Positions 26,031-37,530 are shown, numbered from the stretch's first letter. The stretch is 54,443 nucleotides of DNA from Oscillospiraceae bacterium (GCA_015067665.1 SVLZ01000007.1:1-54443), one strand, 5' to 3'. Notes: generated from the letters alone by a model not told the origin. Made by a program: numbers and translations.

Positions 26031-26939
26031 ATGGATAGTGTAAACGTCACCGGTGCGTATATTTATTTCCGCATTCCGATATTCGGTGGCATTAACGTGA
26101 CACAAACGATGCTATCGCTGCTTGTTGTGACGGTGCTTCTTTGTGTTGCCGGTTATTATTTAGGCAGGAATCTGCAAAAACGACCGGGAAAGCTGCAAGT
26201 GCTGACGGAAAAGGGAGTTACCATCCTTTATAACTTGGTGTGCAGTACAATGGGAAAACACAATGCCAGATGGGTACCTTATATCGGCACGATCTTCCTG
26301 TCGTCCATTTGCGGAAGTCTTATTGGTATGACCGGCTTTCTTCGTTCATCTACCGCAGACCTAAGCGTGCCGCTGACTTGGGGCATTATGACCAGTGTGA
26401 TCATATGGGCCCAGTCCATTAAGCACAGCGGTGTAAAGGGATGGCTCAAGGGCTTTGCAGAGCCAATTGCGGTTATGCTGCCTATGAATATTATCTCTGA
26501 GATCGCCCAACCCTGTGCAATGGCATTTCGTCATTTTGGCAACGTTGCCGGTGGTGGTGTGATCAATAGCATTTTGTATACGGCCTTGGGACTGCTGTCT
26601 ACGGCACTCATTGGTGTACTGTCCAAAACTGTGGTGGTACCCCTTGTTTTGCTTGCGCTTGCTGCGGTTCTGTTTATGCAGGGCATCAAGAAAAACAAAA
26701 TGCTTTATAAGATCCTTGGTGGGGCAATGTGTGTATTAAGCCTCGTTGGGATCCTGGAATATACGGGTGTTATGACAGATATTCCCATTTTCCAGTACGG
26801 CATTCCTGCGGTGCTATCGCTGTATTTTGATTTGTTCTCCGGTTTTGTGCAGGCCTTTGTATTTAGTCTGCTGAGTATGGTCTATATTGCTTCAGCCTGC
26901 CCACCGCCAGTAACAGAAGAAACAAATGTAAAGAAATAA
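26031..26939 (+). CDS. atpB: F-type ATP synthase subunit a
   Basis: Subunit a forms the stator side of the ion channel in Fo. The 302-residue membrane protein has the essential arginine at residue 167 in CAMAFRHFGNVAGG, preceded by LPMNIISEIAQP. The coupling-ion half-channels are formed with subunit c. A C-terminal pair of hydrophobic helices ends in FVQAFVFSLLSMVYI, the family's conserved last helix. It begins directly after atpI and is 24 bases from atpE. Confidence 0.95.
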   Translation: MDSVNVTGAYIYFRIPIFGGINVTQTMLSLLVVTVLLCVAGYYLGRNLQKRPGKLQVLTEKGVTILYNLVCSTMGKHNARWVPYIGTIFLSSICGSLIGMTGFLRSSTADLSVPLTWGIMTSVIIWAQSIKHSGVKGWLKGFAEPIAVMLPMNIISEIAQPCAMAFRHFGNVAGGGVINSILYTALGLLSTALIGVLSKTVVVPLVLLALAAVLFMQGIKKNKMLYKILGGAMCVLSLVGILEYTGVMTDIPIFQYGIPAVLSLYFDLFSGFVQAFVFSLLSMVYIASACPPPVTEETNVKK

Positions 26940-27215
<276 letters not shown>

Positions 27216-27250
27216 TTTTTTAACAACTACCCAAAGAAAGGAGCCGGGAA

Positions 27251-27754
27251 ATGGGATTTGAAGAATTTTTGGGTGTAAATCCCTGGACGGCGCTGTTTAC
27301 GCTGGCAAATACGGTTACGCTGTTTCTTGTGCTGAAGAAAATGCTCTTTAAGCCGGTAATGAAGATGATCGAAGACCGGCAAAATGAGATCGATGAGATG
27401 TATCAAAAGGCAGACGATTCCAAGCGACAGGCGGAAGCCCTGCAGACCCAGTATGAGGAAAAGTTTGCGCTTGCATCTCAGGAAGCAGAACGTGTGGTGA
27501 AGGAAGCTGTTGTTCGCGGTCAAAACCGGGAGATGGAGATCATTCGGCAGGCTAATGAAGAAGCAGCTGCCATTCGTGAAAAGGCCTCTGCTGACATTGC
27601 CCAGGAAAAGAAAAAGGCAGTTGCTGAAGCAAAGGGAGAGATTTCCGATTTGGCGATGGAAATTGCCGAAAAGGTTATTGAAAGATCCCTTGACCGAAAT
27701 GACCAAAAACGTCTTGTTGACGGCTTTATCAGCCAGTTAGGGGATGTGCAGTGA
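27251..27754 (+). CDS. atpF: F-type ATP synthase subunit b
   Basis: Subunit b is the peripheral stalk. The 167-residue protein has one N-terminal membrane helix (about 12-30, WTALFTLANTVTLFLVL) and a long charged coiled coil with a right-handed pattern (QAEALQTQYEEKFALASQE and onward). The C-terminal KVIERSLDRNDQKRLVDGF binds subunit delta. AAAGGAG precedes ATG 27251. The end overlaps atpH by four bases if GTG 27751 is used. Confidence 0.95.
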   Translation: MGFEEFLGVNPWTALFTLANTVTLFLVLKKMLFKPVMKMIEDRQNEIDEMYQKADDSKRQAEALQTQYEEKFALASQEAERVVKEAVVRGQNREMEIIRQANEEAAAIREKASADIAQEKKKAVAEAKGEISDLAMEIAEKVIERSLDRNDQKRLVDGFISQLGDVQ

Positions 27755-28290
27755 TGGGAAATGCTGGAATTTACGCACAAAGCTTATTTAGTCTTGGTGC
27801 CGAGGAGCATATTTCTGATCTGCTGCTTACGGAAATGGAGTCCGTTCGGGATATTTTCAGCGCTGAGCCGGATTTTGTGAAGCTCTTGTCGCTGCCCAGT
27901 CTTTCCAAAGAGGAGAGAACTGGGATGGTAGATCATTGCCTTCGTGGAAAGGTACATCCTTACCTTTTGAATTTCCTGAAAATTCTGACCGAGCGCGGTC
28001 TTATCAGCCAGTTTTCAAAATGCTGCGATGTCTACCGCGAAATATATAACGAGGATAATGGCATTTTGACCGCCAACGTGGTATCTGCGGTTGCGCTTAC
28101 CGAAGAACAAAAGGCGGCGCTGAAGGATAAGTTGGATAAGCGCACAGGAAAAAATGTGCAGCTCTGCTGTAAAATTGATCCGGATTGTATTGGCGGCATC
28201 CGCGTGGATTATGAGAACCAGCGGATCGATGGTACGATTTCTGGCCGTTTGGCATCTATGGCAGAGCAGCTGGGTACCACGTCTTTTTGA
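27751..28290 (+). CDS. atpH: F-type ATP synthase subunit delta
   Basis: Subunit delta links the peripheral stalk to the F1 head. The 179-residue protein has the N-terminal helical bundle (AGIYAQSLFSLGAEE) and the C-terminal conserved CKIDPDCIGGIRVDYENQRIDG region. Two starts are possible: GTG 27751 (GTGA overlap with atpF; AGGGG seven bases away) or ATG 27754. They differ by one codon and the sequence does not decide between them. It is 24 bases before atpA. Confidence 0.93.
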   Translation: MMGNAGIYAQSLFSLGAEEHISDLLLTEMESVRDIFSAEPDFVKLLSLPSLSKEERTGMVDHCLRGKVHPYLLNFLKILTERGLISQFSKCCDVYREIYNEDNGILTANVVSAVALTEEQKAALKDKLDKRTGKNVQLCCKIDPDCIGGIRVDYENQRIDGTISGRLASMAEQLGTTSF

Positions 28291-28313
28291 AAAAGAAAGC
28301 GGGATAACTTGAT

Positions 28314-29828
28314 ATGGAATTAAAACCTGAAGAAATTACAAGGCTGATTCGCAGCCAAATTAAAAACTATGAAAACAAACTGGAAGTCAGTCAGACCGGT
28401 ACGGTCATCCTGGTTGGTGACGGTATTGCGAAGGCTTCCGGCCTGAACGAATGTATGGCCGGTGAGTTGGTGGAGTTTCCGGGTGGTGCCTATGGTATGG
28501 CGCAGAATTTGGAGGAAGAAACGGTATCTATCGTTATCCTCGGCAATGACAGCGGCATCAAAGAGGGCGATCTTGTGAAGCGCACAGGCCGTGTTGTTTC
28601 CGTGCCTGTCGGTGAGGCACTGATTGGACGTGTTGTCAACGCGCTCGGTGAGCCTATCGACGGAAAGGGACCGATCTCCGCGTCAGACTGGTGTCCCATC
28701 GAAGCGCCGGCACCCGGCATTATGGACAGAGAGCCTGTTAATGAGCCTCTCCAAACCGGAATTAAGGCAATCGACTCTATGATCCCCATCGGCAAGGGTC
28801 AGCGTGAGCTGATCATCGGCGACCGACAGACCGGCAAGACTACCATTGCTACAGATACGATCCTCAACCAAAAGGGTAAGGACGTGATCTGTATCTATGT
28901 GGCCATCGGTCAGAAGCGCTCTACCGTCGCACAGATCGTAAATAACCTGAAGGCCGGCGGTGCGATGGATTATACCATTGTTGTATCTGCCACAGCTTCT
29001 GAACTGGCGCCGATGCAGTATATAGCACCCTATGCCGGCTGTACAATGGGCGAGTATTTTATGCATCAGGGCAAGGATGTGCTTGTGATCTATGACGATC
29101 TTAGTAAGCACGCAGTTGCTTACCGTGCCATTTCTCTGCTTATTCGCCGTCCTCCCGGACGAGAGGCATATCCCGGCGATGTCTTTTATCTTCACTCCCG
29201 TTTGTTGGAGCGGGCTGCCCATATGTCTCAGGAAAAGGGCGGCGGCAGCTTGACGGCGCTTCCTATTATTGAAACCCAGGCGGGTGACGTTTCTGCCTAT
29301 ATCCCTACCAATGTTATTTCCATTACCGACGGTCAGATCTTCTTGGAGGAAGAGCTGTTTAATGCCGGTATTATGCCTGCAGTCAACCCCGGTATTTCTG
29401 TCTCCCGTGTTGGAGGCTCTGCCCAGATCAAGGCGATGAAAAAGGTTGCCGGTAGTTTGAAGCTGCTGTACTCCCAGTATCGGGAGCTGCAGAGCTTTGC
29501 ACAGTTCGGTTCTGATTTGGACAAGGACACCAAGCAGCGCCTTGCTCTCGGTGAGCGAATTGTTGCAGTGCTGAAGCAGAAGAATAATTCGCCTATGGAC
29601 GTTGCCCATCAGACCTGTATTATTTATGCGGTGGTTGGCGGTTATTTGGCAAACCTACGTGTAGATCAGGTTCCGGAGTTTGAGCGTAGACTGATCGAGC
29701 ATATTGCGCTTAAATACCCGGATGTGACGGAAACGATCCGCACCACCGGAAAGATGGATATGAATACGGAAAATCGCTTGCAGGAGGCAATCAAAACGCT
29801 TCTTGCTGACTATGAGATCGCTGTGTAA
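28314..29828 (+). CDS. atpA: F-type ATP synthase subunit alpha
   Basis: Subunit alpha provides non-catalytic nucleotide sites and the arginine finger. The 504-residue length is standard. Walker A is GDRQTGKT (169-176), the family motif [17 protein letters not shown] holds the conserved Ser-Arg region (arginine finger), and the C-terminal domain is complete. It lies between atpH and atpG in the usual order. Confidence 0.97.
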   Translation: MELKPEEITRLIRSQIKNYENKLEVSQTGTVILVGDGIAKASGLNECMAGELVEFPGGAYGMAQNLEEETVSIVILGNDSGIKEGDLVKRTGRVVSVPVGEALIGRVVNALGEPIDGKGPISASDWCPIEAPAPGIMDREPVNEPLQTGIKAIDSMIPIGKGQRELIIGDRQTGKTTIATDTILNQKGKDVICIYVAIGQKRSTVAQIVNNLKAGGAMDYTIVVSATASELAPMQYIAPYAGCTMGEYFMHQGKDVLVIYDDLSKHAVAYRAISLLIRRPPGREAYPGDVFYLHSRLLERAAHMSQEKGGGSLTALPIIETQAGDVSAYIPTNVISITDGQIFLEEELFNAGIMPAVNPGISVSRVGGSAQIKAMKKVAGSLKLLYSQYRELQSFAQFGSDLDKDTKQRLALGERIVAVLKQKNNSPMDVAHQTCIIYAVVGGYLANLRVDQVPEFERRLIEHIALKYPDVTETIRTTGKMDMNTENRLQEAIKTLLADYEIAV

Positions 29829-29839
29829 AGGAGAAGGCT

Positions 29840-30661
29840 ATGGCTGGCGTATCTGCAAAATCCATTAAAAACAGAATACGCAGTATGGAGTCTACCCGGC
29901 AGATCACACGGGCTATGGAGCTGGTCGCCGCCTCTAAGCTGCGTAAGGCGCAAAACCAGGCGATTACCACAAGACCCTATTATACCTGCCTTTATGAGAC
30001 TATCAATCAAATCGCAGCAGCAAACGGATCTATGTCTTCGCCTTTTATGACGCAGCAGGACGGCGGTAAGACCCTTTGTGTCGTTATTGCCGGTGACCGT
30101 GGGCTTTCCGGCGGCTATAACAACAATGTATTGAAGCCTCTTGACCGGGAAAATGCAATTTTACCAATCGGTAAAAAGGCGGTGGAGTATTGCGCTGCCA
30201 GATCTATGGACATTGTAAGCGGGGCTTATATTTCTGCAGAAAAATTGTCTTCGGAGGATTGCTTCCGCATGGCAGAGGGAATTTGCCGGGATTATCTTGC
30301 CGGCAAATATAGCCGCATTACGCTCCGTTTTACAAACTTCGTCTCCGTTTTGACCCAAACCCCGGCAACACTGCAGCTTTTGCCCCTTCAGGGTATTGGT
30401 GGGAAAGAAACAGAGAGCGATATGCTTTATGAGCCGGATCCGGAAACGGTGCTGTCCGCCATTATTCCGGAGTATCTTGGCGGTGTGATCTATGGTGCGC
30501 TTTGCGAAAGCCGTGCTTCCGAGCAGGCAGCGCGCAGGGGCGCAATGGATGCAGCAACACAAAATGCAGACACAATGATCGAGGATCTGAGTCTGCAGCT
30601 TAACCGGGCGCGGCAGGCTGCTATCACCCGGGAAATCACAGAAATCGTAGCGGGTGTCTAA
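29840..30661 (+). CDS. atpG: F-type ATP synthase subunit gamma
   Basis: Subunit gamma is the central rotor shaft. The 273-residue protein has the N-terminal helix IKNRIRSMESTRQITRAME, the middle GDRGLSGGYNNNV segment, and the C-terminal AAQ/ALCESRASEQAARRGAMDAATQNA helix shared by the family (written here in part). GGAGAAGG precedes ATG 29840. At the short end of the family range but complete. Confidence 0.96.
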   Translation: MAGVSAKSIKNRIRSMESTRQITRAMELVAASKLRKAQNQAITTRPYYTCLYETINQIAAANGSMSSPFMTQQDGGKTLCVVIAGDRGLSGGYNNNVLKPLDRENAILPIGKKAVEYCAARSMDIVSGAYISAEKLSSEDCFRMAEGICRDYLAGKYSRITLRFTNFVSVLTQTPATLQLLPLQGIGGKETESDMLYEPDPETVLSAIIPEYLGGVIYGALCESRASEQAARRGAMDAATQNADTMIEDLSLQLNRARQAAITREITEIVAGV

Positions 30662-32343
<1,682 letters not shown>

Positions 32344-32349
32344 TAATTT

Positions 32350-32383
32350 GCTGAGGAACGATGCTTGTTCCTCAGCTTTTTTT
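32350..32383 (+). terminator. Terminator of the ATP synthase operon
   Basis: GCTGAGGAAC (32350-32359) pairs perfectly with GTTCCTCAGC (32367-32376) around a 7-nt loop, followed by seven T (32377-32383). It is a textbook Rho-independent terminator placed directly upstream of the next promoter. Confidence 0.95.
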
Positions 32384-32384
32384 A

Positions 32385-32412
32385 TTGACAAATATAGGAT
32401 ATGTTGTATAAT
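32385..32412 (+). promoter_or_regulatory. Promoter of the Re-citrate synthase operon
   Basis: A perfect -35 TTGACA (32385-32390), a 16-nt spacer and a perfect -10 TATAAT (32407-32412), 33 bases before ATG 32445. It starts two bases after the U-tract of the ATP synthase terminator. A palindrome covers the -10 and start region. Confidence 0.88.
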
Positions 32413-32429
32413 TGTATACAATAATACAA
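32404..32429. promoter_or_regulatory. 26-bp palindromic operator over the -10 box
   Basis: Twelve of the thirteen base pairs of this inverted repeat match; only 32410/32423 fails. The inner core is ATTGTATACAAT (32411-32422) and the outer arms are TTGTAT (32404-32409) and ATACAA (32424-32429). The core resembles operators of FadR/FCD-type GntR regulators, and a gene for such a regulator is second in this operon. Binding would cover the -10 and transcription start, giving repression. The link is inferred. Confidence 0.75.
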
Positions 32430-32444
32430 AAAAGGAGATAAGCG

Positions 32445-33812
32445 ATGTTAGAAATTTCTTCCAAGACAAATCTTCTGGAGCAGAAGTCCTATAAATATTC
32501 TTTGCAGGATGTTGCAGAGCCCAATCTGCAGCGGGATGTTTTTTCTTATGGGGAAGTACCGAAGGTTTCCTTTAACCACCGCCGGGTGCCTATGAATATG
32601 CCGGAGGAGATTTGGATCACAGATACCTCCTTCCGCGATGGCCAGCAATCGGTTGCGCCTTACAGCGTACAGCAAATTGTGGACATTTACAAGCTGCTCA
32701 ATAAGCTGGGTGGTCCTTACGGCATTATCCGTCAGACCGAGTTCTTTATTTACAGCAATAAGGATCGGGAAGCGGTAGAAAAATGCCAGGAATTGGGACT
32801 GCGTTTCCCTGAGATCACTACTTGGATCCGTGCCAGTAAGGAGGATTTCAAGCTTGTTCGGGATATGGGGATCAAAGAGACCGGTATTCTTGTCAGCTGC
32901 AGCGACTACCACATCTTTAAGAAGATGAAAATGACCCGCTCTCAAGTGCTGGATTATTATTTGGGAACAGTCAAGGATGCCTTTTCTGCAGGCATCGTGC
33001 CCAGATGCCATCTTGAGGACGTTACCCGTGCGGATTTTTACGGTTTTGTCATTCCTTTTGTGAATGAACTGCAAAAGCTTTCCCGTGAAGCCGGTATTCC
33101 TGTGAAAATTCGTGCCTGCGATACGATGGGCTACGGTGTGCCGTATACGGAAGCGGCTATGCCTCGAAGCGTTGCCGGTATCATTTACGGCTTGCAACAT
33201 TATTCTGATGTACCAAGTGAGCTGTTGGAGTGGCACGGACATAACGACTTTTATAAGGCGGTTGCCAATGCATCTACTGCTTGGCTCTACGGTGCTTGTG
33301 CGGTTAACTGTTCGCTATTGGGCATCGGTGAACGCACCGGAAACATTCCGTTGGAGGCGATGGTCTTTGAGTATGCATCGCTCCGTGGCTCTATGGACGG
33401 TATGCAGCCTACAGCGATTACGGAAATTGCCCGGTATTTTGAAAAAGAAATGGGATATACCATCCCGCCTATGACGCCCTTTGTGGGAGAGAGCTTCAAT
33501 TCTACCCGCGCCGGCATCCACGCAGACGGACTGCTCAAGGATCAGGAGATCTACTCCATTTTCGATACGGAAAAACTACTGGATCGTCCTGCTACTGTTC
33601 AGGTCAGCAAAACATCCGGCTTGGCGGGCATCGCTTATTGGATAAATGTCCATTATGGTCTTAAGGGTGAGCAGGAGCTGAAAAAGAATGACCCGCTGGT
33701 TGTCGCCATTAAGGAATGGACCGATGGTCTTTACGAAGATGGACGGCAGACCGTTATGTCTCACGGTGAGCTGGAAGAAAAAATTGCCCAGCTGGCACCC
33801 GGCAGATTTTAA
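32445..33812 (+). CDS. Re-type citrate synthase (HMGL/isopropylmalate synthase-like)
   Basis: This 455-residue TIM-barrel acyl-CoA synthase resembles the Re-citrate synthase of Clostridium kluyveri, which condenses acetyl-CoA with oxaloacetate with opposite stereochemistry to the common enzyme. Evidence: the HMGL/IPMS motif DTSFRDGQQS (60-69), the metal-binding LEWHGHNDFYKA, GIGERTGN, and an N-terminal part (IRQTEFFIYSNKDREAVEKC) typical of this clostridial group. The operon continues with a regulator, aconitase and isocitrate dehydrogenase, which makes citrate the expected product. The alternative, a homocitrate or isopropylmalate synthase, is less likely since no leuB/C/D-type partners are present. 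Confidence 0.87.
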   Translation: MLEISSKTNLLEQKSYKYSLQDVAEPNLQRDVFSYGEVPKVSFNHRRVPMNMPEEIWITDTSFRDGQQSVAPYSVQQIVDIYKLLNKLGGPYGIIRQTEFFIYSNKDREAVEKCQELGLRFPEITTWIRASKEDFKLVRDMGIKETGILVSCSDYHIFKKMKMTRSQVLDYYLGTVKDAFSAGIVPRCHLEDVTRADFYGFVIPFVNELQKLSREAGIPVKIRACDTMGYGVPYTEAAMPRSVAGIIYGLQHYSDVPSELLEWHGHNDFYKAVANASTAWLYGACAVNCSLLGIGERTGNIPLEAMVFEYASLRGSMDGMQPTAITEIARYFEKEMGYTIPPMTPFVGESFNSTRAGIHADGLLKDQEIYSIFDTEKLLDRPATVQVSKTSGLAGIAYWINVHYGLKGEQELKKNDPLVVAIKEWTDGLYEDGRQTVMSHGELEEKIAQLAPGRF

Positions 33813-33821
33813 GGAGGAAAT

Positions 33822-34475
33822 ATGGAGAAGTTTAAGACAGTTTCTTTGGCGGATCAGATTTTTGAGAAGCTGGAAGATGATATTATTGTGGGTAATTATG
33901 CCCGTGGCGAAATACTGACAGAATTAAAGCTTGTTGAGGAATTAGGCGTCAGCCGTACACCGATTCGGGAGGCACTGCGCCGCTTGGAACACGAGCGGCT
34001 CATTCAGGAAACCGGCAAGGGTGCATTGGTGCTGGGAATTACTGCCGAGGATCTGGTGGACATTATGGATATTCGTATCCGTATCGAAGGTCTTGCTGCT
34101 GCCCGTGCGGCAAAAAATTGTTCAGACGCAGATCGGGAGAGAATTGCTGCCCTTTGCGATCTGCAGGACTACTATTACGCAAAGAAAGACTTAGATCGCC
34201 TCCGTGAGGTGGATGATCAGTTCCATGACCTGATTTATGATCTCAGTCCCGGAAGCGTTCTGCAGGATACCCTAACACCGCTGCATAAAAAGACGCTTCG
34301 GTTCCGCAGAATTTCCATAACCGACGACATCCGTGTGAAAAACTCGGTCAATGAACACCGCGCCATTGGTCAGGCAATCATTGACGGGGACGAAGCGTTG
34401 GCCTCCAAGCTTATGGAGGAGCATATCTCCAATGCAAAGATTAATATGATTGAGAGGCTGAATGAAAATGGGTAA
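33822..34475 (+). CDS. GntR-family (FCD) transcriptional regulator
   Basis: This 217-residue regulator has an N-terminal winged helix (LADQIFEKLEDDIIVGNY, then LGVSRTPIREALRRLEHER) and a C-terminal all-helical FCD ligand domain. Possible metal/ligand residues are in DDQFHDLIYD, NEHRAIGQAI and MEEHISNAK, the usual Asp and three His of FCD proteins; organic acids are typical ligands. It sits between citrate synthase and aconitase and overlaps the latter. The promoter palindrome at 32404-32429 is the obvious target, so it probably autoregulates. The ligand is likely an intermediate of this pathway, not shown. Confidence 0.9.
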   Translation: MEKFKTVSLADQIFEKLEDDIIVGNYARGEILTELKLVEELGVSRTPIREALRRLEHERLIQETGKGALVLGITAEDLVDIMDIRIRIEGLAAARAAKNCSDADRERIAALCDLQDYYYAKKDLDRLREVDDQFHDLIYDLSPGSVLQDTLTPLHKKTLRFRRISITDDIRVKNSVNEHRAIGQAIIDGDEALASKLMEEHISNAKINMIERLNENG

Positions 34476-36393
34476 GACACTTGCACAGAAAATTATCAGC
34501 GCCCATCTTGTAGATGGAGATATGACGCCCGGCAGTCAGGTCGCGTTGCGCATTGACCAAACTCTGACACAGGATGCCACCGGTACAATGGCATATCTTG
34601 AGTTTGAGACGATGGGGATTCCCAGGGTACGCACCGAGCTGAGTGTGGCATATGTGGATCACAATACACTCCAATGCGGCTTTGAAAATGCAGACGATCA
34701 TCGCTACTTACAGACGGTCGCTGCAAAGTACGGCGTCCGTTTTTCTCGCCCCGGCAACGGCATTTGCCATCAGGTGCATTTGGAGCGGTTCGGCATTCCC
34801 GGAAAGACACTGATCGGCTCTGACAGCCATACACCTACCGGCGGTGGCCTTGGAATGCTTGCCTTTGGCGCAGGTGGCTTGGATGTGGCCGTGGCAATGG
34901 GCGGCGGTGCATATTACATCACAATGCCGAAGATGTATAAGGTAAACCTCGTGGGCAGTCTGCAGAAAAACGTGACCGCCAAGGATATCAGCTTGGAAAT
35001 TCTGCGCATCTTGTCCGTGAAAGGCGGTGTGGGCGCCATCATCGAATGGGGTGGTGAAGGCATTGCCAATTTGACCGTTCCTCAGCGGGCTACCATCACC
35101 AATATGGGTGCGGAGCTGGGCGCAACCACCTCCATTTTTCCCTCTGACGGGCAGACGAAGAAATTCTTGGAAGCCCAGGGGAGAGGGAATGCCTTTGTGC
35201 CGCTGGAAAGCGATCCCGATGCGCTCTACGATTTGGAAATTACCATCGATCTGGATGAACTTAAACCGATGATCGCTTGTCCCCACAGCCCGGATAATGT
35301 GGTGGCTGTAGAGACGCTTTCAGATGTGAAGGTAGATCAGGTTTGCGTTGGTTCCTGCACCAATTCATCGCTCCAGGATATGCTGAAGGTTGCTGCGATG
35401 CTCAAGGGCAGGACCATTGCACCCGGTGTAAGCCTATCTATTTCTCCAGGTTCCCGGCAGGTGCTGTCTATGCTGGCGGATTGCGGTGCACTTAATGACA
35501 TCCTTGCCAGCGGTGCGCGGCTCTTGGAATGCGCCTGCGGTCCTTGCATTGGTATGGGCTTCTCTCCCAACTCCGGCGGTGTGAGTCTGCGTACCTTCAA
35601 CCGAAATTTCTTAGGCAGAAGCGGCACCCGGGATGGCCAGGTGTACTTGGTTTCTCCTGAGACAGCGGTTGCTTCTGCGCTTACGGGCTTCATTACGGAC
35701 CCCCGAACGGTAGAGGCTGATGTCACTTATCAGGTTCCCGCACAGTTTAAGGTGGATGATTCCGGTGTGCTGATGCCGCTCCCGGAGGGCAATGATGGAG
35801 AAGTCCTTCGTGGTCCCAACATTAAAGAGTTCCCCAAGAGTAAGCCCTTTGCCGATCACCTGACTGCCGAAATCGTGCTGAAGGTTGGCGACAATATCAC
35901 CACCGACCACATTATGCCTGCCGGCGCAAAGATCCTGCCATATCGCTCTAATATTCCGTATTTGTCTAATTTCTGCTTCGAGGTCTGCGATCCGGAATTC
36001 CCGGCACGGGCAAAGCAGGCGGGAGATGGCATCGTGATTGGCGGCACGAACTACGGTCAGGGCTCCTCCAGAGAGCATGCGGCACTTGTGCCGATGTACT
36101 TGGGTGTTCGTGTTGTGATTGCCAAGAGTTTTGCCCGAATTCACGTGGCAAATCTTATTAACGCGGGCATTTTGCCTCTGACCTTCAAAAATCCTGCGGA
36201 TTATGATTGGGTAGCGCAGGGCGCAAAACTCACCTTTGCAGACATCCGCGCATCGATGGCCTGTGGAGAACTGGTTATTACCGACGAAGAGAGCGGACGC
36301 AGCTTCGTAGGCATTTGCGATCTTACAGAGCGTCAGCAAAATATTCTGCTTGCCGGCGGTCTGCTTAACTATACGAAAAACGGCGGTCAGTAA
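34468..36393 (+). CDS. Aconitate hydratase
   Basis: This 641-residue [4Fe-4S] enzyme isomerises citrate to isocitrate. The cluster ligands are Cys297 (GSCTNSS) and Cys357/Cys360 (CACGPCIGMG). The substrate-site SDSHTPTGGGLG, VGDNITTDHIMPAG and GGTNYGQGSSREHAA motifs are intact. It is of the short clostridial/archaeal-like type, about 640 residues rather than the 880-residue AcnA. Two ATG codons are possible: 34462 and 34468. GAGAGG at 34452-34457 fits the second better, and MGKTLAQKI is the usual family start. It overlaps the GntR gene by eight bases. Confidence 0.93.
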   Translation: MGKTLAQKIISAHLVDGDMTPGSQVALRIDQTLTQDATGTMAYLEFETMGIPRVRTELSVAYVDHNTLQCGFENADDHRYLQTVAAKYGVRFSRPGNGICHQVHLERFGIPGKTLIGSDSHTPTGGGLGMLAFGAGGLDVAVAMGGGAYYITMPKMYKVNLVGSLQKNVTAKDISLEILRILSVKGGVGAIIEWGGEGIANLTVPQRATITNMGAELGATTSIFPSDGQTKKFLEAQGRGNAFVPLESDPDALYDLEITIDLDELKPMIACPHSPDNVVAVETLSDVKVDQVCVGSCTNSSLQDMLKVAAMLKGRTIAPGVSLSISPGSRQVLSMLADCGALNDILASGARLLECACGPCIGMGFSPNSGGVSLRTFNRNFLGRSGTRDGQVYLVSPETAVASALTGFITDPRTVEADVTYQVPAQFKVDDSGVLMPLPEGNDGEVLRGPNIKEFPKSKPFADHLTAEIVLKVGDNITTDHIMPAGAKILPYRSNIPYLSNFCFEVCDPEFPARAKQAGDGIVIGGTNYGQGSSREHAALVPMYLGVRVVIAKSFARIHVANLINAGILPLTFKNPADYDWVAQGAKLTFADIRASMACGELVITDEESGRSFVGICDLTERQQNILLAGGLLNYTKNGGQ

Positions 36394-36417
36394 CCGTCCG
36401 GGAAAGAGGGAAATAGT

Positions 36418-37527
36418 ATGGATATTCAAGAGGCTTTAGAGGCGTTTCGCATTTTGCTGACTGAGCAGCAGACACGCGTTGCCAATATGAATACGGAAAA
36501 GACGGATTTTTCTGCAAAGGAATGTGTTACTATCGGCGTGGTCGACGGTGACGGTATTGGACCCATCATTACCAAACAGGCGACCCGCGTGCTGAAAAAG
36601 CTCCTTGCTGACGAGGTAGCACAGGGGAGTATCGTCATTAAGGAAATTGAAGGACTTACCATTGAGAACCGTATGGCACAGGGAAAGGCCATTCCCGATG
36701 ATGTACTGGCAGAAATTAAGACATGTGACGTAGTCCTGAAGGGACCTACCACCACACCGCACGGCGGCACCCTGGAGTCTGCCAACGTGACGATGCGCCG
36801 GGAGCTGGATCTTTATGCCAATGTGCGTCCCGTTTGCATCCCGGAGCAGGGTATCGACTGGATGTTCTTCCGTGAAAATACGGAGGGTGAATATGTCCTT
36901 GGCAGCCGTGGTTTGGAGCTTCCCGGTATGGCTGTTGACTTTAAGGTTACGACGGATAAAGGTACACGGCGCATTGTCCGTGCGGCCTTTGAATATGCCC
37001 GCAATAATGGTAAAACCCATATGTCTGTGGTTACCAAGGCAAATATTATGAAGAAGACGGATGGTAAGTTTACCGCCATTGCCCACGAAATTGCGGCGGA
37101 ATATCCTGAGATCACTGTTGAGGATTACTATATCGACATTATGACCGCGAATCTTCTCAAGGAGGGTCTGCGGGAGAAGTTCCAGGTCTTTGTAATGCCT
37201 AACCTTTATGGCGATATTATTACTGACGAGGCAGCTCAGCTGCAGGGCGGTGTAGGCACAGCCGGCAGTGCCAATTTGGGCGATCGCTATGCGATGTTCG
37301 AAGCGATCCACGGCTCTGCACCCAGAATGATCGAGCGGGGAATGGGGCAGTATGCAAACCCCGACAGCATTTTGAAGGCAGCGGCACTGCTGCTGCGGCA
37401 TATTTGCCGCACCGATGCAGCTGCGAAGCTGGAAAATGCCATTGCTGCCTGCCCTCTGACCGTCAAGTCTGACGGCTCTGCTGCGACCTGCGAGGAATAC
37501 GCAGACGCGCTTATTGAGATATTGTAA
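36418..37527 (+). CDS. Isocitrate/isopropylmalate-family dehydrogenase, probable isocitrate dehydrogenase
   Basis: This 369-residue member of the beta-decarboxylating dehydrogenase family has VVDGDGIGP, the substrate-arginine segment LESANVTMRRELDLYANVRP, FRENTEGEY, and the metal site DIITDEAAQLQGGVGTAG, plus AIHGSAPR. A 30-residue N-terminal extension precedes the usual start; GAGG is upstream of ATG 36418. The place after aconitase argues for isocitrate to 2-oxoglutarate. Cofactor preference (NAD or NADP) is not clear: the residues after HGSAP (RMIER) match neither standard pattern. It closes the operon at a strong hairpin. Confidence 0.85.
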   Translation: MDIQEALEAFRILLTEQQTRVANMNTEKTDFSAKECVTIGVVDGDGIGPIITKQATRVLKKLLADEVAQGSIVIKEIEGLTIENRMAQGKAIPDDVLAEIKTCDVVLKGPTTTPHGGTLESANVTMRRELDLYANVRPVCIPEQGIDWMFFRENTEGEYVLGSRGLELPGMAVDFKVTTDKGTRRIVRAAFEYARNNGKTHMSVVTKANIMKKTDGKFTAIAHEIAAEYPEITVEDYYIDIMTANLLKEGLREKFQVFVMPNLYGDIITDEAAQLQGGVGTAGSANLGDRYAMFEAIHGSAPRMIERGMGQYANPDSILKAAALLLRHICRTDAAAKLENAIAACPLTVKSDGSAATCEEYADALIEIL

Positions 37528-37530
37528 CGA

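Noticed and set aside
32344..32349. Possible frameshift that cut the end of atpC
   Set aside because: The terminator stem begins at once and no helical domain is encoded in any frame nearby, so this is a real short form unless the genome has been rearranged.
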